From the IMG/VR virus record IMGVR_UViG_3300030118_000514, positions 1 to 24,998 of that record: 24,998 bases of DNA. One strand, given 5' to 3'. Positions 1-6,029 of this stretch are shown here, piece by piece (position 1 is the stretch's first letter; the number at the start of each line of letters is the position of its first letter). A model generated the notes under the pieces. It searched no databases. It saw nothing but the letters and a program-made list of their open reading frames with translations, and was not told the origin of the DNA. The stretch is from a virus. Both the position numbers and the translations under genes were made by a program.

Positions 1-353
1 ACAATACTACCCCCTGTCTCGTCTGTGGTACTACTAGATGTAGTAGTATCGGATTTAAGATATGGGTTGCTTGTTTTTAGGAAATAAAGATTAGTCTGCT
101 TTGCATTATCTTTGTATCGATTCTTCTTTTCTATTGCACCAATATCAAGAAGTTCATTAATCAGCTTGTGAGTGTTTGCTCTGCTAACACCTACTCGGTT
201 TGCCAAAGTGGTAACGCTTGGATAACAAGAGCCGTCTTTTCTATCAGCATAAGTCCATAAGATACAATACAAGTTCTTTGCTCTTGGACTGATGTCTGCG
301 TCTAATATCCATTCAGGTATTATTGCAAAGTAATTATCAGCTTCTATCTTCAT
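1..353 (-). CDS. HTH_36 replication-initiator-like protein (N-terminal part)
   Basis: An open frame starts at ATG 353-351 and runs off the left edge after 117 codons, so only the N-terminal part is seen. The segment around residues 25-75 (ARAKNLYCILWTYADRK, CYPSVTTLANRVGVSR, LINELLDIGAIEK) is a typical HTH_36-type winged helix, as found in phage replisome-organiser and plasmid or phage replication initiator proteins. The visible end is low-complexity Thr/Ser (TTTSSSTTDETGG), probably a linker. An AGGA motif lies a few bases upstream of the ATG. The gene is preceded by a hairpin at 369-404. DNA binding is well supported. A role in replication initiation is inferred from the family. The alternative is a transcriptional regulator. 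Confidence 0.75.
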   Translation of the reverse strand, partial: MKIEADNYFAIIPEWILDADISPRAKNLYCILWTYADRKDGSCYPSVTTLANRVGVSRANTHKLINELLDIGAIEKKNRYKDNAKQTNLYFLKTSNPYLKSDTTTSSSTTDETGGSI

Positions 354-368
354 AATGTCCTATCTATG

Positions 369-404
369 CTTAAGTGAGTACCTTGCGTCAAGATACTCAC
401 TAAG
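369..404 (-). promoter_or_regulatory. Stem-loop in the leader of the HTH_36 gene
   Basis: A long inverted repeat: CTTAGTGAGTATCTTG on the minus strand pairs with CAAGGTACTCACTTAAG across a 3-base loop. There is one G-T wobble in RNA and one bulged A. No U-run follows on the minus strand, so it is not a standard terminator. It fills the gap between the zinc-ribbon gene and the Shine-Dalgarno of the HTH_36 gene, so it could be an operator dyad, an RNA processing site or a translational control hairpin. Confidence 0.55.
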
Positions 405-421
405 CACCGTACTATACCAAA

Positions 422-880
422 TTAGAAGGGAGCTTCTTTTTCAGTAATATTGTCTAATGATTTAGGTTGTACCAAATCAGGTGCAACAAACCCTACCATA
501 ATCTCAGCAGGTGGCTCGTCAGACCAACTAGCGTAAGGAAAACCATTACTTCCTGCCGTGCATTGTTTGTTACCACATTTGAAGTTCGGACTTTTGTCTG
601 ACTTCTTATCTAGTCTGTTGTCATACACCTTTGAAGCACAAGCAGGACATTTATATTCTGCTTGACCCACAGGGCTTCGTGTATCACTCTGAATTGGTGG
701 GCTTGGTTGCTTCGTTGGTGTATTGACAACAGTTTCCTTATTGTTAAAAGGACTTAAAATCCAATTCTGAATTATCTCAGCAGTAGCCAATATTTCAGAT
801 ATATTGTCTGAATCTTTTGCTAACTCAACTGCTCCCTTCAATGCTACCTGTCTTGATATAAGTTTGTCTTTATTGTCCAT
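422..880 (-). CDS. Zinc-ribbon protein, unknown function
   Basis: The product is 152 residues from ATG 880, which has AAAGG about 9 bases upstream and overlaps the preceding HTH gene. An upstream TTG at 904 is open but less likely. The N-terminal third is helical (KLISRQVALKGAVELAKDS), then a Pro/Thr/Gln-rich linker, then a four-Cys module CPAC...FKCGNKQC with the spacing of a zinc ribbon, and an acidic tail ending TEKEAPF. Phage single-strand-binding or replication accessory proteins can have this kind of layout (helical region, linker, ribbon), but I do not recognise a named family. It sits between an HTH gene and the replication-initiator-like gene, so a role in DNA metabolism is plausible. 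Confidence 0.7.
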   Translation of the reverse strand: MDNKDKLISRQVALKGAVELAKDSDNISEILATAEIIQNWILSPFNNKETVVNTPTKQPSPPIQSDTRSPVGQAEYKCPACASKVYDNRLDKKSDKSPNFKCGNKQCTAGSNGFPYASWSDEPPAEIMVGFVAPDLVQPKSLDNITEKEAPF

Positions 881-1091
881 TAGATAAAACCTTTGCACTA
901 CCAACTCTGTTCTCTACCCAAGAGTTATGTTCTCTCCAACCTACCAAAGTACCTATCTTCCAAACAGGTGTTGCTTTGAGTTCAAAGTCAGGTTTTGGTA
1001 ACTTGCCTTGAAACTTCCATTGTGCAACTTCTTGTCTAGTTACTCCTAACCAAGCACCAATCTCAGCAGTTCCCATTATTTCTTGCGTCAT
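870..1091 (-). CDS. AlpA/MerR-like helix-turn-helix protein
   Basis: A 73-residue protein. MGTAEIGAWLGVTRQEVAQW is a clear helix-turn-helix, followed by a short wing (PDFELKATPVWKIGTLVGW) that ends with the typical VW...LVGW motif of AlpA/excisionase-type winged HTH proteins common in actinobacteria and their phages. Its start ATG 1091 overlaps the stop of the upstream membrane-protein gene by four bases (ATGA), and its own end overlaps the zinc-ribbon gene, so the cluster is translationally coupled. It is a candidate transcriptional regulator or excisionase. It could be the protein that reads the AATC-N3-GATT sites in this window, but nothing in the sequence proves that. Confidence 0.75.
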   Translation of the reverse strand: MTQEIMGTAEIGAWLGVTRQEVAQWKFQGKLPKPDFELKATPVWKIGTLVGWREHNSWVENRVGSAKVLSNGQ

Positions 1092-1300
1092 ATTTTCTCC
1101 TTTATAAAGTCAGCAACTTTGATTTCTTTACCTTTTTGTAATTCTAGGTATAACAAATCTAATTCGTTAATAACTTTTTTATTGTTTTTACTTTGTAGTC
1201 TTTTGTTATCTATCCATAACGAAACATAAGCAAGTGTAAGGATTAAGCTAATTAATCCATAGACTGCTAGTCCAAGATAGACCCACTCTTGTATCATCAT
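1088..1300 (-). CDS. Small single-span membrane protein
   Basis: A 70-residue product. Residues about 5-30 (WVYLGLAVYGLISLILTLAY) form one hydrophobic span, followed by a charged, probably helical cytoplasmic tail (KRLQSKNNKKVINELDLLYL). The start is ATG 1300 with GGAG seven bases upstream; a second ATG follows at once. The ribosome-binding site lies inside the end of the preceding 28-codon ORF, whose stop overlaps this start. No family is recognised. Its place among replication and regulatory genes argues against a lysis role. Confidence 0.65.
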   Translation of the reverse strand: MMIQEWVYLGLAVYGLISLILTLAYVSLWIDNKRLQSKNNKKVINELDLLYLELQKGKEIKVADFIKEKI

Positions 1301-1383
1301 TCTTCTTCTCCTATCTCTTGTCCATTTAGGTCAAGCAATACTTCTTCTTCTGTAATTTTATAAATATTGAATATATCTCTCAT
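1297..1383 (-). CDS. 28-residue acidic micro-ORF
   Basis: ATG 1383 to TGA 1297 encodes a 28-residue peptide beginning MRDIFNIYKITEEEVLLDLN and ending GEEE. It fills exactly the gap between two longer genes. The start overlaps the stop of the 89-residue gene (ATGA), and the stop overlaps the start of the membrane protein (ATGATG). GGAG lies seven bases before its ATG. The overlap at both ends and the good Shine-Dalgarno support translation. No function is known. Confidence 0.6.
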   Translation of the reverse strand: MRDIFNIYKITEEEVLLDLNGQEIGEEE

Positions 1384-1649
1384 TCTTCTTCTCCATTGAC
1401 TTCTTCAAACTCAGTATCGTAATCATCTACCACAGGGATTGCTTCCATAACAAGCTGAAACTTAAACTGAGAAAACTTTTCCTTGTTTAAAGTAGCAACT
1501 TCTTGCAGTATTTCAGCAGGTCTCTGATAAGAAAATACAGGTTGTAGGTTTATCCAACCAACTGCTTTGAAATCTTTAGCATAGGTTTGGTCTACGACAA
1601 TATCTACTCGTCCTTGAATAAATCCTGTAAGTGTTACATCTTCTTCCAT
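1380..1649 (-). CDS. Hypothetical protein (89 residues)
   Basis: The start is ATG 1649 with AGGAG five bases upstream. The sequence is MEEDVTLTGFIQGRVDIVVD... with alternating beta-like strands in the first half (FKAVGWINLQPVFSYQRPAE), then a Lys/Phe-rich helix and a strongly acidic tail (VVDDYDTEFEEVNGEEE). No motif or family is recognised. Its last codons (GGAGAAGAAGAATGA) also act as ribosome-binding site for the next micro-ORF. The stop of the upstream gene lies two bases before its start, so it is part of the operon transcribed from about 2010. Confidence 0.6.
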   Translation of the reverse strand: MEEDVTLTGFIQGRVDIVVDQTYAKDFKAVGWINLQPVFSYQRPAEILQEVATLNKEKFSQFKFQLVMEAIPVVDDYDTEFEEVNGEEE

Positions 1650-1650
1650 A

Positions 1651-1980
1651 TCAACTCCTAACAGTTACTTTAAAGTTTCTATCAACAAAATAATCTTTTA
1701 TAAATTTAGTTACATCTTGATTACTAAACCTAAAAGTATTTACACAACTTTGACAATCAACATATTTTTGTCTAGTCGAATTACCTGCGTCTCTACCACA
1801 ACTTGTAGTAGTGCCATAATCGTGATGATATTTTACTGTGTGAACTTTATCTCCAACAACAACACCATTAAATGTTTTGTTGCTTTGTCCAACAGACCTA
1901 TCAAATACACTTGTTTGTGTATCGTAATCTTTTACAAAATACTTGTTTTGGTATTTGTAATCTGTTTTTCTTGTTTTCAT
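1651..1980 (-). CDS. Small putative zinc-binding protein (CGR...VxCxxC)
   Basis: The product is 109 residues from ATG 1980, which has AAGGAG about nine bases upstream; an upstream TTG three codons earlier is unlikely to be used. The middle part carries HTVKYHH, then SCGRDAG and YVDCQSC, giving a His plus Cys-Gly plus C-x2-C arrangement expected to bind one zinc ion. The gene at 24423-24710 shows the same order (H...NCGKR...VCTDC), so the two may be distant relatives. The N-terminus is Tyr/Lys-rich and the C-terminus basic. A promoter with the shared AATC-N3-GATT palindrome lies just upstream at 2012-2040. The function is unknown. Confidence 0.6.
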   Translation of the reverse strand: MKTRKTDYKYQNKYFVKDYDTQTSVFDRSVGQSNKTFNGVVVGDKVHTVKYHHDYGTTTSCGRDAGNSTRQKYVDCQSCVNTFRFSNQDVTKFIKDYFVDRNFKVTVRS

Positions 1981-2011
1981 TCGTATCAACTCCTTTTTAA
2001 ATACATTACCT

Positions 2012-2040
2012 ACATTAATCGCAGATTTAATTTAATGCAA
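2012..2040 (-). promoter_or_regulatory. Promoter with AATC-N3-GATT palindrome (site E)
   Basis: On the minus strand, TTGCAT (2040-2035) is followed after 17 bases by TAATGT (2017-2012). The palindrome AATC-TGC-GATT (2027-2017) lies in the spacer and touches the -10. The same -35 and palindrome occur before genes at 20121 and 24710. It lies between the phosphoesterase stop and the gene starting at 1980. Confidence 0.5.
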
Positions 2041-2047
2041 TCTTTTA

Positions 2048-3280
2048 TTATAAAATTTTTAAATTATCCCAACCGTCTTTAGTAACTGTCATTGTTACTA
2101 CACCTGTTGATGTTGAGTAACCTGTTCTAGTTTGGAAATCAGTAGAAGGACTCATAGCAGGAACTCCCATAATTGTTCTGCCACCTTGTTGTACGGCAGT
2201 AAAGTGGTGGTAATGTCCGTGAACAATCATCTTAGCTAAGCCAACAGGATTATCTCCTGCTTCATTCAATCCAAACATCTGACCCTTCCACCAATTCTCT
2301 ATCTTCTTTGCAGGTGTCCCTGAGCCACTACTTAAATGTCCGTGAGTAAAACCCATAAGGTAACCTTTAACATCAAGTAGAAGATGTGGAGATTCAGGCA
2401 CAATAACTTTTATATTTTTATATTTAGATTCATATACCAAGTCTCCAACCTGTTCTAGTATCTGCAAGTCAAGGTTGTCTAGTTCTTCTGTTGCCAAGCT
2501 CTGCTTACCACTTCTGTTTTGTCCGTGATTAGAAGTAACACCTGACAGAACTACCTTGTAGTTTTGGTCTGCAAAGTTCTTTACAATTTTCCAAAGCAAT
2601 CTTCTTGCAACTGTTATTTGGTCTCGAAGGTGTAAGTCCACATTCCAAATTTGTGATGAGTACCAACCTGATATATCACAGTTCTCTACAATATCTCCAA
2701 GACCAATGATGTAAACTTCATCAATCTTATGACCTGCCTTTTTTAATTCTTTGAGTCTTGCATTAGCAGAGTCAAGTGAATCTAAAACCTTGCTTACAAT
2801 TTCTTCACTACCTTTTCCGTCTCGCTTACCTAGTTGATAATCTGCAACATAGTACATAAAAGCAGTATTACCTTTTTTTATAGGTTGTGATTTAATCTTG
2901 TATGTCTTTATCTCTTTTAGTAGTTTTGCAAAGTCTGTATCAAAGTCAGGAACTTTTTTTCTTATGTCAGCTTTGTAGTACCAAGCCTGTTGAACATTAC
3001 CGTCTCCCATATTCATATCCCAAGTTCTGACTTGTAGGTTGCCTACTATCTCATACTCTTTTGGGTCAAATCCCCATTCACTTAGTAAGGTTGCAAACTC
3101 AGGCTCTTGTTCCTTTGTGCCACGAGAGACTAATGTACCTTTGTTTGTCTTAGGGTCATATTCTGCGTGTGGTTGCCAACCTGTCGGATATTTTTCTTTA
3201 GCTAGAGCTTCATTATGTTTCTTATCGTCATAGCGAGTAAGAAACTGATTAAGATTTTTGGATTCGTTTTTTTTGCTCAT
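2048..3280 (-). CDS. Calcineurin-like metallophosphoesterase
   Basis: A 410-residue protein. The C-terminal two thirds carry the metallophosphoesterase motifs in order: D147-Y-Q149 (ADYQLGK) in place of DxH, GLGDIVEN (D196, N200), SNHGQ (N251-H252), THGH (H313, H315) and VHGHYHH (H354, H356). The N-terminal part (residues 60-110, EWGFDPKEYEIVG and TWDMNMGDG) looks like the extra domain often joined to this enzyme in actinobacterial phages. Such enzymes act on phosphodiesters, including DNA ends or nucleotides; the phage substrate is unknown. The start ATG 3280 lies inside the end of the upstream gene (32-base overlap). The weak Shine-Dalgarno suggests coupling. The DxQ variant of motif I also occurs in phage members as far as I know. 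Confidence 0.85.
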   Translation of the reverse strand: MSKKNESKNLNQFLTRYDDKKHNEALAKEKYPTGWQPHAEYDPKTNKGTLVSRGTKEQEPEFATLLSEWGFDPKEYEIVGNLQVRTWDMNMGDGNVQQAWYYKADIRKKVPDFDTDFAKLLKEIKTYKIKSQPIKKGNTAFMYYVADYQLGKRDGKGSEEIVSKVLDSLDSANARLKELKKAGHKIDEVYIIGLGDIVENCDISGWYSSQIWNVDLHLRDQITVARRLLWKIVKNFADQNYKVVLSGVTSNHGQNRSGKQSLATEELDNLDLQILEQVGDLVYESKYKNIKVIVPESPHLLLDVKGYLMGFTHGHLSSGSGTPAKKIENWWKGQMFGLNEAGDNPVGLAKMIVHGHYHHFTAVQQGGRTIMGVPAMSPSTDFQTRTGYSTSTGVVTMTVTKDGWDNLKIL

Positions 3281-3488
3281 TGATTCTATTTGTTATAGAT
3301 TTTGGAGTTATACCGTCCCAACCACATTCATCAACTAGCCAATTTACTAATGCAGTTGTGTCATTGTAACCTTCTTCGAGAGCTTTTAAAACCTGTTCCC
3401 ATTCAGCTTCACGCTTCTCTGTACCATAAAAATATCCACGCTTGATTGGTGGTCTTTTATATGTCTTTAGATAATCTTTAAGTGCCAT
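3249..3488 (-). CDS. Small putative HTH DNA-binding protein
   Basis: A 79-residue basic protein. The N-terminus is KRPPIKRGYFYGTEKRE; the rest forms two or three helices (EWEQVLKALEEGYNDTTALV and NWLVDECGWDGITPKSITNR) with an HTH-like turn around GITPKSITNRI. It is the first gene of the leftward early-type cluster and overlaps the phosphoesterase gene. An AGGAC motif is four bases upstream of ATG 3488. DNA binding is inferred from composition and predicted fold. A small terminase subunit is another possibility, but the position next to early genes makes that less likely. Confidence 0.55.
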   Translation of the reverse strand: MALKDYLKTYKRPPIKRGYFYGTEKREAEWEQVLKALEEGYNDTTALVNWLVDECGWDGITPKSITNRINEQKKRIQKS

Positions 3489-3584
3489 AAAAGTCCTGTC
3501 TGTTGCTTGTGGTTAGTATATAGACTAAGTGAGACTTCAAGGGTATTTCTAGGGAATTTCTCAAAGTTTTTTTTTGGGCAAAGC

Positions 3585-3604
3585 TAAAAGCCTATAAACA
3601 TTGG
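3585..3604 (+). repeat. 20-base conserved upstream box, copy C
   Basis: TAAAAGCCTATAAACATTGG. Nearly identical 20-mers occur at 20187-20206 (minus) and 24780-24799 (plus). Here it ends 31 bases before the -35 of the promoter at 3636-3669; at 20187 the distance is 30 bases. It is probably an activator, repressor or upstream promoter element. Confidence 0.6.
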
Positions 3605-3630
3605 TTTTATTCTTTATTAAATTTACAAAA

Positions 3631-3648
3631 AATACTTGTATAAGTATT
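3631..3648. promoter_or_regulatory. Perfect palindrome over the -35 of the plus-strand gene
   Basis: AATACTT-GTAT-AAGTATT has seven-base arms and overlaps the TTGTAT -35 hexamer at 3636-3641. It is a candidate operator in addition to the TAATC-TTA-GATTA palindrome at the -10 of the same promoter. Confidence 0.5.
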
Positions 3649-3669
3649 ACAAAGTAGTAATCTTAGATT
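3636..3669 (+). promoter_or_regulatory. Promoter of the plus-strand gene (site C)
   Basis: TTGTAT (3636-3641), a 16-base spacer, TAATCT (3658-3663), then six bases to ATG 3670. The palindrome TAATC-TTA-GATTA (3658-3670) overlaps the -10 and the start. The geometry matches the promoters before 20121 and 24710 and would give a leaderless transcript. The -10 is poorer than the canonical TATAAT. Confidence 0.5.
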
Positions 3670-4047
3670 ATGAAATTAACAAAGAATGAAAAAAGAAGGG
3701 AGTTGATTTCAATGGATAAATTAAACACAATAGACTTAAGCAATAGTCTTGAGCTTCGTAAGTTTGTAAAAGAACTTATTAAAGAAGAAACAGGAGATGA
3801 TGTTGTAGAGAGAGAATATGATTCAAACGACTTATATACTTATACAACAGAATTGACTTGTTGCTATGACGAGCTAGAAGAAGGTTTGACTTATGACTTT
3901 TGTTTAGAGGACGCAGAAGGTAATGTATTTGAAATCTACTGTGGTAGCAAATGCTATCTTCGTAAATATAATGGAGATAAATATTTTTCAGAAGATTATA
4001 CACGAATCACTAAAGAACAGTTTGACGCAATGAGCATTCACGCATAA
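3670..4047 (+). CDS. Accessory protein with own promoter and terminator (moron-like)
   Basis: This is the only plus-strand gene. Two starts are possible. ATG 3670 (125 residues) lies six bases after a candidate -10 and would be leaderless. ATG 3712 (111 residues, MDKLNTIDLS) has AAGGGAG nine bases upstream. The protein is acidic with a helical N-terminus (SLELRKFVKELIKEETGDD) and a beta-rich middle containing Cys pairs (LTCCYDE and YCGSKCY). I recognise no family. It is bracketed by a promoter and a strong terminator and runs against its neighbours, the usual layout of a moron gene expressed independently of the lytic operons. Confidence 0.7.
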   Translation: MKLTKNEKRRELISMDKLNTIDLSNSLELRKFVKELIKEETGDDVVEREYDSNDLYTYTTELTCCYDELEEGLTYDFCLEDAEGNVFEIYCGSKCYLRKYNGDKYFSEDYTRITKEQFDAMSIHA

Positions 4048-4058
4048 ATATTAAAACT

Positions 4059-4092
4059 AAACCCACCTGTTTCGGTAGGTGGGTTTTTTTTA
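4059..4092 (+). terminator. Rho-independent terminator
   Basis: AAACCCACCT (4059-4068) pairs perfectly with AGGTGGGTTT (4077-4086) around an eight-base loop, followed by an unbroken T-run to 4091. It ends the plus-strand gene. On the minus strand the A-rich flank gives a weaker U-rich tail, so it may also stop leftward transcripts, since the minus-strand gene ends at 4090. Confidence 0.9.
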
Positions 4093-4551
4093 TTGTTCCC
4101 AAGTTTCAAGTAAAGCAAAGACAACTTCATCTAACTTATCAAGCTCTACTATAACTAATCCGTTAGAAGTTCCGTCAGGCATAGCAACAAACATAAATGG
4201 TCTTGTATCTCCAATCCTTGTATTAGCGTCAGATTGTTCTTTGGCTTTTTGATATTTAGTCCATAAGGTTTGTACTTGCTTACCTGCTTTGACTTCTACT
4301 CTCACTTCTCCAAGCCAAGATTCTTCGTTACCCATTTGGCTTCTAAATTTTGTGTCAGGTATTCTAAGTTTCTTCCTTGCAAGGTTTTGTTTTCTTCTGC
4401 CTTTGTTCTTGTTAGTTAGTCCACGCTTTTGATTGTCAGACCAACCTTCTCTTTTCTTTACTGTCTTTTGACCCATACCTTGCATACCTTCGTGTTTTCT
4501 CATCTTGTATTCTGTAAAAGTCTCATCTTCTCGCCACTCAATCTTCTTCAT
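4090..4551 (-). CDS. PD-(D/E)XK-like nuclease candidate
   Basis: A 153-residue protein. The first 60 residues are very basic (KKREGWSDNQKRG, NKGRRKQNLARKK), fitting nucleic-acid contact. Residues 80-120 read LGEVRVEVKAGKQVQTLW, with E82 and the pair E86-x-K88 on a beta strand followed by a helix with Lys/Gln, as in the core of PD-(D/E)XK nucleases and Holliday-junction resolvase-like proteins. The end (FMFVAMPDGTSNGLVIVELD) supplies further strands. ATG 4551 has AAGGAG seven bases upstream and overlaps the preceding gene by 14 bases. The nuclease assignment is inferred from motifs; the first Asp of the motif is not certain. Confidence 0.55.
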   Translation of the reverse strand: MKKIEWREDETFTEYKMRKHEGMQGMGQKTVKKREGWSDNQKRGLTNKNKGRRKQNLARKKLRIPDTKFRSQMGNEESWLGEVRVEVKAGKQVQTLWTKYQKAKEQSDANTRIGDTRPFMFVAMPDGTSNGLVIVELDKLDEVVFALLETWEQ

Positions 4552-5098
4552 TCAAAACTCCTTCTAATACATTTAGGCTTACTAAAAAACTATTTACTTG
4601 TTTTAGTTTATCAAATTCATAAGTCGGCACAAGCAAACAATGGGCAAACCATTTATCTCCTTGTTGATTTTCGTTAATTACTTTTACTGTTTTATATTTA
4701 CTGTCTCTTATCCAAGTTACAATGTATGGTTGTAATTTTTTGGGATTCCAATACCTTACAAAGTTGGTTGGATAACTCCAATACATCATAAAGTCTGCAA
4801 AGGTTTTCATCTGACAACCGATTTGTAAGTCGCCATTCTCCTGCTCAATCAGATATTCCAAAGCAATATTCTTTGTTTCTTCTATCTGTGTATCTGTTTT
4901 TACTTCTATGTAATTTGTTTTTAGGCTCTGATTGAAAACCATAAGGTCAGCACCTTGTAATTGTTCATCAATTCTTGTAGCTCTTGCGTGATACTTATTA
5001 CCATTTTCATCTTTTATAAAGTTGTAGTGGTTAAGTATTAGCTTCTCTCCGAGCTTCCCTACTCTGTCTTGCTCTGTAAAGTTGTATTTCTTTATCAC
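4538..5098 (-). CDS. PD-(D/E)XK nuclease-like protein
   Basis: A 186-residue protein starting at GTG 5098 with GAGGAG four bases upstream. The core reads helix GKLGEKLILNHY (E18), then LQGADLMVF (D51), then YIEVKTDTQI (E65-x-K67), then a long helix (EETKNIALEYLIEQE), the order of elements of the PD-(D/E)XK fold. Holliday-junction resolvases, phage endonucleases and restriction-like enzymes share this fold. The following half contains several Trp/Tyr (FMMYWSYPTNFVRYW). It overlaps another nuclease candidate downstream, so the pair may act together in recombination, packaging or host-DNA breakdown. Confidence 0.7.
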   Translation of the reverse strand: MIKKYNFTEQDRVGKLGEKLILNHYNFIKDENGNKYHARATRIDEQLQGADLMVFNQSLKTNYIEVKTDTQIEETKNIALEYLIEQENGDLQIGCQMKTFADFMMYWSYPTNFVRYWNPKKLQPYIVTWIRDSKYKTVKVINENQQGDKWFAHCLLVPTYEFDKLKQVNSFLVSLNVLEGVLNEED

Positions 5099-5144
5099 TC
5101 AACTCCTCGTCTAAATCATCTAATAGTGGTATATCAAAAATCAT
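5031..5144 (-). CDS. Possible 37-residue overlapping ORF
   Basis: ATG 5144 lies within the last codons of the lysozyme-like gene, and the frame ends at TAA 5031 inside the next gene. The peptide begins MIFDIPLLDDLDEELSDKEI and continues with a basic amphipathic stretch (RARQSREARREANT). It covers the only gap between the two genes, but its Shine-Dalgarno is weak (GGAAC close to the ATG), and it overlaps the downstream coding region by 68 bases. It may be real or may only bring ribosomes to GTG 5098. Confidence 0.3.
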   Translation of the reverse strand: MIFDIPLLDDLDEELSDKEIQLYRARQSREARREANT

Positions 5145-5556
5145 AGTTCCAACAATGCTCTGAGCTATACCAATGTTTACCCTTGCCGTCATTATAAAAG
5201 AGCCACGAAGCTATTTTAATATTTAGTAATGGGTCTTTTCTGTCTCCTTCAAAGTTCAGTTTATCCTGCAACCAAGACCAAGTTACATCATTAAACATAA
5301 ACAAACCTTCGTCCATTGTTCCATTGGTATTGTGATTATGTACTGAAGGTCTGCCTGATGATTCACAATAAACAATAAGACTTGCTTGTAAAACATCTTC
5401 AGGCTTAAAGTGTGTCTGCAATACAGGAATCCATTGTTCTACAACTTGGACTTTTTTATATTGCTCCCTGCAATCTAAGTAAGTCTCCATATCACTTGCC
5501 ATTGGTGGCAAAGTTAAGAGACACGCAATCACACCTTCAATAATTAATGAAGGCAT
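5134..5556 (-). CDS. Lysozyme/transglycosylase-like protein with signal peptide
   Basis: A 140-residue protein. The start ATG 5556 has AAAGGAG four bases upstream. Residues 1-20 (MPSLIIEGVIACLLTLPPMA) resemble a secretion signal. Residues 57-95 (ASLIVYCESSGRPSV, EGLFMFNDVTWSWL) match the lysozyme-like fold, with catalytic Glu E65 in CESSG and the GLF-x-F/I-N...W motif typical of transglycosylase/lysozyme domains; the Cys residues may form disulfides. It is likely a peptidoglycan-cleaving endolysin or virion-associated lysin, exported before action. It follows a promoter region and a 36-codon Cys-rich ORF, separate from the DUF5675 lysis gene further right. Confidence 0.75.
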   Translation of the reverse strand: MPSLIIEGVIACLLTLPPMASDMETYLDCREQYKKVQVVEQWIPVLQTHFKPEDVLQASLIVYCESSGRPSVHNHNTNGTMDEGLFMFNDVTWSWLQDKLNFEGDRKDPLLNIKIASWLFYNDGKGKHWYSSEHCWNYDF

Positions 5557-5568
5557 ATCTCTCCTTTA

Positions 5569-5679
5569 TTAAGTTTTTATTTCTTCAAGTTGATTTATTA
5601 TTAAATTAAAATTTATACAATTTATGTCGTTACAAAACAAAGCACCACGAATTGTGGTAAGATGTTTGCCACAGAACAT
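5569..5679 (-). CDS. 36-residue Cys/His micro-protein
   Basis: ATG 5679 has AAGGA about nine bases upstream; the frame ends at TAA 5569. The peptide starts MFCGKHLTTIRGALFCNDIN and continues with CINFNL..., so C3, H6, C16 and C21 could bind a metal (C-x2-H ... C-x4-C). The 43-codon ORF at 8456-8587 has a similar spacing (C-x2-C ... C-x4-C). It is the first gene after the terminator at 5757-5796 and lies 12 bases before the lysozyme-like gene. No named family. Confidence 0.55.
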   Translation of the reverse strand: MFCGKHLTTIRGALFCNDINCINFNLIINQLEEIKT

Positions 5680-5713
5680 ACAACTTGTTCCTTTTACTTT
5701 ATTCACAATAAGT

Positions 5714-5750
5714 ATTATAAATCATAAATTGACGAATCTGTGATTTATAA
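5714..5750 (-). promoter_or_regulatory. Promoter/operator region of the lysozyme-like gene (site F)
   Basis: On the minus strand a TATAAT -10 lies at 5719-5714, about 35 bases before ATG 5679. No good -35 is visible. The region holds AATC-N3-GATT at 5735-5745 and an inverted repeat TTATAAATCA (5715-5724) / TGATTTATAA (5741-5750). The first palindrome is the same type as before four other genes here. Confidence 0.45.
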
Positions 5751-5756
5751 ATAAAA

Positions 5757-5796
5757 AAAAGACCTTAGATACTAGCAATAGCTTCTAAGGTCTTTT
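5757..5796 (-). terminator. Rho-independent terminator of the late operon
   Basis: AAGACCTTAGA (5759-5769) pairs perfectly with TCTAAGGTCTT (5784-5794) over a 14-base loop, and on the minus strand a run of eight T follows. It lies 47 bases past the last gene of the lysis/late module and should stop the long leftward transcript of structural and lysis genes. Confidence 0.9.
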
Positions 5797-5843
5797 GTAT
5801 TAAAAGGTAAAACTATGTCTTAAAACGGCTCTAAATGGCTAAT

Positions 5844-6029
5844 TTACATAGAATATTGAATAATTCCACCAATAAGTATCACAATAAAGGTAGCAGTAGC
5901 CATAAGTTCTGACCTAGAAATCTTTGTATTTACCTTCTCGTGAAGCTCATCAATGCGTGAATTTATCTTATCTTGTCCTTCTAAAACAAGCATTAACATC
6001 TCTTTATTTGTCATTCCACTATCTGCCAT
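5844..6029 (-). CDS. XhlA-like / holin-accessory membrane protein
   Basis: A 61-residue protein. The N-terminal half is a charged, heptad-like helix (MLVLEGQDKINSRIDELHEK), followed by one C-terminal span (ATATFIVILIGGIIQY). This is the layout of XhlA/haemolysin-type proteins that assist holins at the membrane. It starts at ATG 6029 with AAGGAG five bases upstream, and the start overlaps the stop of the 28-codon Cys-rich ORF (TAATG). It is the last gene before the terminator. Assignment is by topology and position. Confidence 0.6.
   Translation of the reverse strand: MADSGMTNKEMLMLVLEGQDKINSRIDELHEKVNTKISRSELMATATFIVILIGGIIQYSM

Noticed and set aside
1717-2082. Plus-strand open frame of 121 codons
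   Set aside because: It crosses the promoter region and the stop of the phosphoesterase gene, has Ile/Phe/Cys-rich antisense composition and no ribosome-binding site; the minus-strand gene is better supported.
3489-3590. A promoter for the leftward early cluster
   Set aside because: TTGAAG and TATACT occur in the right direction (3540-3510) but are only 14 bases apart; not strong enough to annotate, although some promoter must lie here. The short inverted repeat TTAGT/ACTAA at about 3513-3527 is also weak.
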